A stretch of 64,000 nt of DNA, from contig NC_073694.1 of assembly GCF_029784165.1 (NCBI RefSeq), positions 161,586,995-161,650,994 of the forward strand, read 5' to 3'. A program made the position numbers and the translations under genes. Below, in pieces: positions 53,166-61,600 of this stretch. The stretch comes from Wyeomyia smithii (taxonomy: Eukaryota; Arthropoda; Insecta; Diptera; Culicidae). Position 1 is the stretch's first letter. Each line of letters opens with the position of its first letter. The notes beneath the pieces are model-generated. The model searched no databases. It was given only the letters and a program-made list of their open reading frames with translations, and was not told where the DNA came from.

Positions 53166-54409
53166 TTATATGATAAAAGTTCAAGTTCCTCCCGTAAATC
53201 GTACACGCAACAGAATAATTCCAGATTTAAGTCTTCCTTGCTCCATATGTCCATATGCAACCAATTTAATTTCCTCAGTTGTGCAATCATTAGACTGAAA
53301 ACAATACACACGCAACAGAATAGTTATTTTACCTTGATTTATGGGCCAGTCCCCCATAAATGCCAGTTTTATATACCGTAAGCCGGGGTGCGATTGTGCC
53401 GGTGGGGATAGATTGTGCCATCCAAACCCATTGTTTGTCAGCCATCCCATGGCGATCACAAAACTAATCTTTCTTGAAGAAGTTTCTTCAAACCAAGAAA
53501 GACTAGTCTTCTGACCCGAAACAGATGACTGACAAGTCACGGGTTGGATGGCTCAATTCCACCCCCACAGGCCCAATCTCCCCCTGTTGTCCTTCGATTT
53601 TTAAATGACGAATATAAAACTACTTGGAATCGATTGAATGGCAGTTTGCCCATGTACTGTCATTCAACCGATTTTGAGCAGATTTATTTCTTCATTGAAA
53701 AATCTAGGAACAACATTTTTTAAAAATCGCGTGTTGCTTAGGCTTATTTTTCTAATCATAAAAATAAATATGTTAAGTTTTATAGACACTTCTGGGAAAC
53801 GAACATCCTGTGCAAAGCCGTGTTCAGTGGATGTTCTAAAATTTTGACTATAAGCGTTTTATGACCAACATATTTGATTGTTCACACTCTGACAAAATTT
53901 TCTATCGCTAACCAAAATGCTTGTTTTTCTTTTAACTTTAGTCAGTTTCTCGCTGCGGGTTCTAAAATACAATATTATTTCTGCATCCTTTATCTCGTTG
54001 CTCTGATAACCTCTACGAATATTTTGAAGATTATGTCACATTCAGATGAAAAAGAAATTACTTCGATACAGTTTCGGTTTGTATGAATTCATCTTTATTG
54101 TAAAGTAAAGATTCTTCAAGCTTCACGTTGAACTTTGTAGCTCATGCAGCGTCTATCATGCAATATCCAAAGCCCTTGCATGCAAAAAAGTCTTGTTGCG
54201 CGACAAATTTAGTCCATGTTGTATCAAGAAAAGACCATGCGACCTTATAGTAAACGCTAGTTGCACAACATGTATTCTGTGGAATATAACGAGTTCGAAC
54301 TTTACTACACCCAACGCAAACGGGGAACATTTTATTACTTTAGGGCAATTTTTTATTACTTATTGTGTCTTATGACTGCGCATTATACACAAATAGTAAT
54401 AACTGAAAA

Positions 54410-54462
54410 GTAACAAAAATTATGACGGGCTACAAGCGTATGCCCGTCATAATTTTTGTTAC
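54410..54462. repeat. Perfect 21-bp inverted repeat (hairpin)
   Basis: Positions 54410-54430 and 54442-54462 are perfect complements around an 11-nt loop. The stem includes ATTATGACGGGC. It lies inside the composite insertion and is not part of a gene. Confidence 0.85.
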
Positions 54463-55176
54463 TGCAGGAGAACATACAGCCAAGCACCGCAGTGCATGTG
54501 TCAGCAAGACTTCACTCGCTGCATTTGTATTGATGCAACGATCAGATTCATTTTTGCTCCCTTCATCCACACATAATGAGAATCTCACCCATCAACCTCA
54601 AATGTCTAATTAGAAACAGTTTCGTTTCGTCCCCCAGTGTTTACATGAAATGAATATATGTCATACTGTCTGAACAGAGTTGCCGAAGTTGCGAATATTG
54701 TTCTGGATGGGCACGAGTTTTGTATTTTCAAACAGGTGCAAATGAGTTTCCATGAACCAATGAGTATGTGTTTTGGATAGCTTGCAAGAAAGCGAATGTT
54801 TTTGTTTTTCTCTAACGCAGTTTACAGATCGTGATGTCATTTAAAGACGCATTTCAAGTCTTTGAAATCATCAACGTTTGCATACTCTATGACGGGGAAA
54901 ATGCTGCTTGGCAGCTCTTGTCATATTCTTCCTCTACTCCATATGCATACAACGAGCGAACTAATACACGCTCACCGGATGAATTGGAGATTGAAGAAAC
55001 TTGTAACATGTGCAACATATGCGGCGGTGTGTGATTTTTTTCTTTTACTTGAGATTAGGGTTGTCGATATTAAAAATAGAATATCGATATTTGCTTTATC
55101 GATATTAAAAGCGGCATCGATATTGAAATCGATAATGCACGCCGATATCGATATTTTATCGATATTTTCTTCTATG

Positions 55177-55453
55177 CACTAAGGTCGTTTTTACGCGGCT
55201 TTTTTACGCGGATTCCGGAATTTACGCGTTTTTTTACGCGGATTCCGGAATTTACGCGGTTTTTTTACGCGGATTCCGGAATTTACGCGATATTTTTTTT
55301 GCGCGGATTTCGGTTTCCCTTCACTCGGAATGCAGAATTAACGCTGGTTTTTTTACGCGGATTCCGGAATTTACGCGTTATTTTACGCGGATTCCGGAAT
55401 TTACGCGGTTTTTCACGCGGCACGTAACCCCCTCGTAAAAAGCGACTTTAGTG
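55177..55453. mobile_element. MITE with internal TTTACGCGG minisatellite, copy 2
   Basis: Ends CACTAAGGTCG and complement (ending 55453), internal ACGCGGATTCCGGAATTT units repeated about five times, and the same unique block CCCTTCACTCGGAATGCAGA as in copy 1. The unit number differs from copy 1 (about seven). Nested near the left end of the hAT element. Confidence 0.8.
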
Positions 55454-56396
55454 TATATTTTTTGTTCGGCTTTCAGCAACCCGGTGGCATCGGCCTTGTT
55501 TCCTGAAGCTGCCGTGAAAGACAGTGGCGCTAGTCTCATTTATGTTTTTGAAGGTTTGTTCACACAGCAGTGTGAGCGCAACGAGCGAAGCATAATATAT
55601 GTTGCACAGAGTTATGCGCTTGAATCAATTTATTTATTTAAAAAAAAATTAACTTAGCTTTGTAAATGTTTAAAAGTGGCGCTGATATGCTATCTCATTT
55701 ACACGTACGTTGAAATGTTATTCCTTAAATCATCGCGCGATGTCAGCTGCCTGCAAGAAACACCGCCGTTCGCAATCGGCAAGAATAAACGTTGTTTACA
55801 TTCTAAAATAATGCAATGCATTTTTTTTTGTTCCATCCAGCAAAGCACTCGACGTTTCGTGCAATAAATACATCACCCGAAAACAATACAAAAGCACACT
55901 GCCACTGAACACCGATACTGTATGCACGTATGAACACTGCTTTTTTTCGTGTTTCGATGAATCAGCTGTCAAATTACATGTAAAACTGATCCAGTGATAC
56001 AGCTAATGCTGGCTTCACCAGAGGGCTCTTGTGGCTGTCAAACCACATACATTTTCCATCTACCACTCATTGATTCTGGTACCAGCATTTCTGGTACCCA
56101 CTTTTCGGTTGGTTTGCCCTAAAACAAGTGTAATAGAGTAAACGTCCCATTTCGTCGGTAGACTTATTCTCGAGTAAATGTCGTTCTAGATGGACAAAAA
56201 ACAAGAGCTCAACATTTGTTTTCAGTACAATGTGCACTCTTAATGAATAAGATAAGTTTTGTAAGCATTTGAAATGAAATATTACCGCCGTGATGAATTT
56301 ATGATTGGGAGGCAAAATGTTGACGTTTATAGGCCCCTGGGCTTCACTCATGTTGAACGTAAACGTCTGTGATGCCACCGGGTTGGCTTTCTGTTA

Positions 56397-56542
56397 GGCC
56401 TGAAACAAGCTGAACGCCAACGTGAGCGATCGGGCGAGATTCATGCCGAAGGTTAATAAACAGCCGTGAGTAGAGTTGTTCATTAACCTACGGTAAGAAT
56501 CTCACCCGATCGGTCGCGTTGGCGTTCAGCATGTTTCATGCC
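56397..56542. mobile_element. Palindromic MITE with TTA target duplication, 146 bp
   Basis: GGCCTGAAACAAGCTGAACG at 56397 pairs with the end at 56542 (complement GGCATGAAACATGCTGAACG), and the arms extend to about 65 bp each. TTA flanks both sides (56394-56396 and 56543-56545), as for PIF/Harbinger-type MITEs. Confidence 0.8.
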
Positions 56543-56963
56543 TTAGTATTGAATATTCCGGTGAAGTGTTTGCTATTTCATCTCGTCCGTTACGACAGCG
56601 GGCCGATTGCTGATCGCTTTACGCAAGGTGCATTTTCCAATCAGATTAAACCGACGTTTCGTGAGCCGCGTCTCCTAATCGTCACTGATCCATTGACTAA
56701 TCACCAGCCAGTTACTGAAGCATCCTACCTGAACATTCATGTTATCGCTTTTGTAACACCGATTGTTTACTGAAATTCATCGATTCTGCCATCCCAACGC
56801 AACACCAAGGCATCGCATTTGATCGGTTTAATGTGGTGGTTATTGCCCCGAGAAGTTCCACACCCAAATTTCTGGAAATTCGCTCTAAGCATGCTGTCAA
56901 TAAAAATAGAGATATGGCAACCATATTTCTGTCGAACTGCTTACATTTTCCATCTATCACTTA

Positions 56964-57119
56964 GGAACCATTCAAATATTACATAACGCGGAATTTGGCA
57001 ATTTTCAATACCCACCCACCCCTATGTAACGCAATTTTACATGTTTGCCACATGTAATATAACGCTCCGCTAAATACCCCCTCACCCCCTAGAGCGTTAT
57101 GTATTATTTGAATGATCCC
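56964..57119. mobile_element. MITE with TTA target duplication, 156 bp, GTTATG ends
   Basis: GGAACCATTCAAATATTACA at 56964 pairs with the right end (complement GGGATCATTCAAATAATACA), each followed by TAACGC. TTA flanks both sides (56961-56963 and 57120-57122). Repeat A gives the uninserted form (CACTCATTGATTC). PIF/Harbinger-like by target length. Confidence 0.82.
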
Positions 57120-58480
57120 TTATTGATTCTAGTACCAACAATTCTGGTACCTATACTTTTTAGTTGATTTGCCTTAAAATAGCTGAAATAGAGTAAACGT
57201 CCTTTAATTGCTATTGACCTATTTTCAAATAAATATATTTATCAATGGAGAAACCAAGCCTTAACGTTTGTTTTCAGTATAATGTGCTCTTTCAATGAAT
57301 ATTTTATATTGCGTGTAAGCATTTTAAATTTGATTCTGATGCCATGATGAATTTATGATTGGTAGGCAAAATTTCGACGGCAGCACTCCCCTGATGGCAA
57401 CCGAGAATATCGGACAGCAATATCGAGTCGCAATATCGAAATATCGATAATATCAAATGCGCCAATATCGTTCGAAAATATCGATATTGCGTGGGGCAAA
57501 TATCGATAATATCAAATATCGATAAAATATCAGCAACCCTACTTGAGATGGAAAGGGAGCAGTTTTTGATAGAAAAAATCTTGCATGTGGTTGAAACGAC
57601 CATTATTAGATAGTCGTACTCCCGTAACACGTGCTAAATATATGACAGTATGTGTTGTTACTTGACTGGGGAAGAATTTTATTGCCTTTTTAGTAATAGG
57701 ATTGTTACCTAAAAAGCAATTTTGCGCTATTGCTTCTAAGGTAATAAGGAAAAGTTTTGCGTGTAATCATCCACAACGAATCATCAAATCAAACGAAATG
57801 ATTTCTTTTTTTTGCTCGTCAGAAAGATAACTCCGATGTTACAATAAATTACATTTATTTTCTCATTGTCAACCTAAGTACCTACACTGTCCTGTTTCTT
57901 GTTTTAAAATTGAAAATTTATTCCAAACATTATTATTCACAAATAGTTCGCGCACAGTGCTCCGGGGTGGCACCTTTCTCCGAAAACAATCGGAATCCCT
58001 CTTTTGCTCAACGGAGGCAAGAGGGACTCGTTTCCAGGAAATGGCTGCGACCACAGGCGAACCCATCTTGGTAACGTACCGTACGGCAGGGCTGTGCTCG
58101 GCAACTGTGACACGAACTGGACGTGAAACCCAGATTATTTTCCCTATCGCACTAATCCTAACTTCGCTGCTATTTTCACTTCTCGCGGAAGGTCGGAAAA
58201 TATGTACATTTGAGAATAAATACCTACACTTTTAAATGACTAATGTTTTGCTGTTCGTAATCTGCACGTATTTTAGATTTTTTCTCCTTTTTCGTTATGA
58301 TTCGGTATGGCTTTTGAGTGGCGGTATGTTAAAGTTTGACATCTTGACTAGAACTAGATAGATGTCTCTAATCGTGTAATTGTTTGTCCGTATGGTTCTT
58401 TTAGAGCATCGAACCAATAAAAGAATTGTTACGAATCTGTTCTGTTGGCAGTCTTCCAAAAAGCGGTATGTATATCTACG

Positions 58481-58486
58481 TTTATT
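58481..58486 (-). promoter_or_regulatory. Candidate poly(A) signal of the mucin gene
   Basis: AATAAA on the minus strand, 130 bases after the stop at 58616; conserved in the duplicate copy. Confidence 0.5.
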
Positions 58487-58615
58487 CTAAAACTACGTCT
58501 AGCTAGCTTATGAGACTAATCACGCGCGTCTTGATCGTTTCACCAATCGTTGACTATCCGTTTCTGCTTGTGCAATTTCTGAGTATTTCCTCTGGAAGCG
58601 CGGAGAACTGTTCAC

Positions 58616-61600
58616 TCAGAACAGGCTTCGGCGGCGGTTACCAATGTTGATCCACTCTACCGGCAGTTCAGATCGTTCTTGCATCGGGGTGTTGCGACAC
58701 TCCGGGATTTTGGCTACTCTCTCGCACCGTCGGCTAACACTCCAGTAGACGTAGCCCTTCGGACAGCGGTACATGCTCGGCATGAGTGTGCCACTGTTAC
58801 GTCCCTCGCCACTCAGACAGCGAACGAAGGTGGAGCTGCATTTCTGATCCTCCAGGGCGAAGTGACCCTCTGATGGACACATTGGTTTCATTGTTTGAAG
58901 TTGCATCTGTGAAAACAAAAATAATTAATTAACAATTTGGTTGTGTGGATGGTACCACTTACCATTTTAATCTTAGGGCCCATAGCACTGCGGAGGAATC
59001 GCATACCAGACGATTGGCATTCATCGGCATCTTTAGCCGGCTCATTGCATTGGGTTCCCTCCTCGTTGTAGACGGTTGTATTTGGACAGCTGAACACCAC
59101 AATGCTGTAGTCTAGGCTGTCCTGTTTCTGCGTACACTGATAGAACATGTTGCAGTCTTGCGGGTGCCGTCGGAAGCCTGTCGGACAAACGAAGCTAGCC
59201 TGGCCTTCTTCAACTGGTGGACATTTGCTCTGACAACCTTCTGGGCATTCGTCCGGCTTGGCAGTGGTCGGTTTTTGTTCGTTACCTTGAGTTGTAGTTT
59301 CTTCACCAGCTTCAGTTTGGGATTCGGTAGTAGTGCCTTCCGTAGTTGTGGTTTGGGCTGCTCCCTGCGTTGTAGTTTCTTGGGCAGGTTCATTCGTTGT
59401 CTCCTGTGCAGCTTCGGTTTGCTGAGCGGTTGTTTCAGCGGTGGTGGATTGAGTGGTTGTTTCGGTAGGTTGTGCGGTTGTCTCTTGTTCGGGTTGTGCT
59501 GTGCTTTCAGTGCTTTGCTGGGTTGTGGCTTCCGATGCAGACTGCGTTGTAGTCTCTCCTGGTTCTTGAGTTGTGGTAGCTTCACTGGCAGCCGTTGTCG
59601 TCGATGAGCTCTGTGTCGTTGTTTCTTGAGTTGTCTCTGGTTCTGGTTGAGCGGTTGTTTCTTGGTCCGTCGACGAGGTAGTTGTTTCCTGTTTTGACGT
59701 AGTTTCTTGAGCAGCTTGAGTGGTAGTCTCCTGTGCTGCAATCGTCGTGGTTTCCTGACTTGCTGTAGTTTCTTGAGCTGTGGTAGATTCCTGGCTTGCC
59801 GCTGCTGTAGTTGTCTGCATGCCAGGCTCCGTTGTGGTGGGGCTGCTGGTTGAGCTTTGCTCTCCTGAAACAGAAGTGGTAGATTCAGCACTAGCTTCTG
59901 TGCTGCTAGTGGTCATTGGCTCGGTTGATGATGATTGTTCTTCGGTTGTAGACTTTCCCGAGCAGTCTCTCGGAGGCGAGACACTGTTCTCGTGGTTACA
60001 CGTATTTACACTAGGATCCCAGATTGTACCTTCCGGGCAGTCGAAATGGAATACGGAAAAGCTTTCGCCCATTCCGTCCCAATCGACGCATCGATAGAAT
60101 TTTGTACAATCGTCAGGATTCGGAAAATAGCCTGCCTCGGTACAATTTACCGGAGTTGGTGATGATGTCGATGATTCCATGCTCATGGATGTGGATGAAG
60201 ATGGCATGCTTGTGGTTGATGAAGCGGTTGTTGATGTGGAAGCTTCCGTGCTGGATAAGGTGGTTGTCATGCTTGGGGTCGTACTTGAAGTGCTAGTAGT
60301 TGTACTAGTCGTACTAGAGGTGGTAGTGGTCATGCTTTGGGTTGTGCTAGACATGCTTGGAGGTGAAGTGGTAGTGGAAGTCATGCTTGAGGAAGAGGTT
60401 GTCATGCTTGTTGTGGAGGACTGAGATGTGGGAGAAGAAGTGGTAGAGGAAGTGGTTGTTTCTGATGATGATGATGGTGATGATGATGTTGTGGAGGAGC
60501 TAGTTGATGACTCATTATTGTTACCTGACTGTCCGCCGCACATTTCAACTACGTTTTCGTGGTTACATGTTTGCAGTTCTTGGTCCCAAGCGGTTCCATC
60601 GCCGCAGGTGAAGTCGTATTTTGTGAAACCGCCCTTACCGTTGTCAACGCAACGGTAGAACTTTTTACAATCGTTTGGATCGGCCATGAAACCCTCCGAT
60701 GTACACTTTCCACTCGATGGCTGGCTGGAGGTGGTTTCCTGACTGGCCGTTGTAGTTTCTTGCTTTTCTTCGGATGGTGTCGTGTCTGCTGTTGTAGTCG
60801 TTTGAGATTCCGAGGTAGTGGTAGTGTCTGTTGCTGTCGTTGTTGTTCCGTCAGTGGGTTGCTGTGTAGATTGACTTTCAGGTGCTGTTGTTTCCTGTGC
60901 TGATGTCGTTGTTGTTTCTGAGCTGGAAGATGTTGTTGTAGTTTCTTGAGCGGCGTTCGTCGAGGTAGGCTGCGTTGTTTTTGGTTGCGACTGTGTAGTT
61001 GATTCAGCCGCTGTTGTTGTTTCTTGTGTAGTTTCCTGAGTACTTGATCCTTGGGTTGTTCCTTCTTGAGTGGTGGATTCAGGGGCAGAACTTGTAGTTT
61101 TTTCGGTGCTTTCTTGGTTTGTAGATTCCGACGATGAAGCCGTGGTAGTCACTTGATTTTCTGAATCCGGTGGAGACTGCGTGCTTTGGGCTTCTGGTTC
61201 CGGTGCTGGCTCCGGTGGTCGATCAGCTCCACAGTTTTCGACATTGTACTCGTGATCACAACCTTGGTTTTTCTGATCCCATGCTGTTCCGTCGGCACAT
61301 TTGAATTCATGTTTGGTGTAGCCTCCGTTTCCGTTGTCAACACAGCGGAAGAACTTCCGACAGTCCTCTGGATGGGGCATAAAGCCCTCCGATTCACATC
61401 CCTCAGGGGAAAGAGTGGTTGATGATTGGGTTTCTGTGGTTTGCTCAGCAGCTGCCATGGTCGTAGTTTCTTCTGTCTTATTGGGTTGAGTTGTGGTCGG
61501 TTGATCGGTTGTGCTTGCTGGTGTAGTTTCTTGGCTTGATGATGTAGTTTGCTGTCCTTGGGTAGTTTCCTCTTTTGGTGATTCGGTACTGTCGGTGCTT

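Larger units (their letters stand above)
56047..57385. repeat. Pair of ~300-bp direct repeats
   Basis: Repeat A (56047-56330) and repeat B (56943-57385) share CATTTTCCATCTA, GATTCT, TTCTGGTACC, AGAGTAAACGTCC, TTTGTTTTCAGTA and GATGAATTTATGATTGG in order. Repeat B is longer because a 156-bp MITE sits in it (56964-57119). They might be decayed long terminal repeats or a local duplication. Nothing coding lies between them. Confidence 0.7.
55056..57541. mobile_element. hAT-like element, 2486 bp, with perfect 8-bp TSD
   Basis: Ends TAGGGTTGTCGATATT (55056) and complement of TAGGGTTGCTGATATT (ending 57541), flanked by a perfect CTTGAGAT duplication (55048-55055 and 57542-57549). Both ends are rich in ATCGATAT words, resembling but not equal to the element at 43367-43844. 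The interior contains a minisatellite MITE, two direct repeats and two TTA-flanked MITEs. No transposase was recognised. Confidence 0.87.
54308..57763. mobile_element. Composite insertion at a TA site (empty site at 48566)
   Basis: Copy 1 reads ACTTTACTAATCATTCGCAA (48560-48579). Copy 2 has the same sequence split after TA (54306-54307) and resuming with a second TA (57764-57765). The inserted DNA begins CACCCAACGCAAA and ends TTTTGCGTG, a short imperfect inverted pair. A TA duplication is expected of Tc1/mariner-type elements and their MITEs. A hAT element (55056-57541) and smaller MITEs are nested inside, so the original insertion was about 1 kb. Confidence 0.85.
53166..61035. repeat. Segmental duplication, copy 2 (interrupted by transposons)
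   Basis: Homologous to 47605-51828. It carries the TA-flanked 3456-bp insertion and about 230 extra bases at 53837-54068. Its right end is simply the continuation of the full-length mucin gene, so this is the parental side of the exon break. Confidence 0.88.

Noticed and set aside
57957..58235. 92-codon plus-strand frame downstream of the mucin gene, also in copy 1
   Set aside because: Near-identity of the copies explains its conservation; no domain and copy 1 has an in-frame deletion and a different start.
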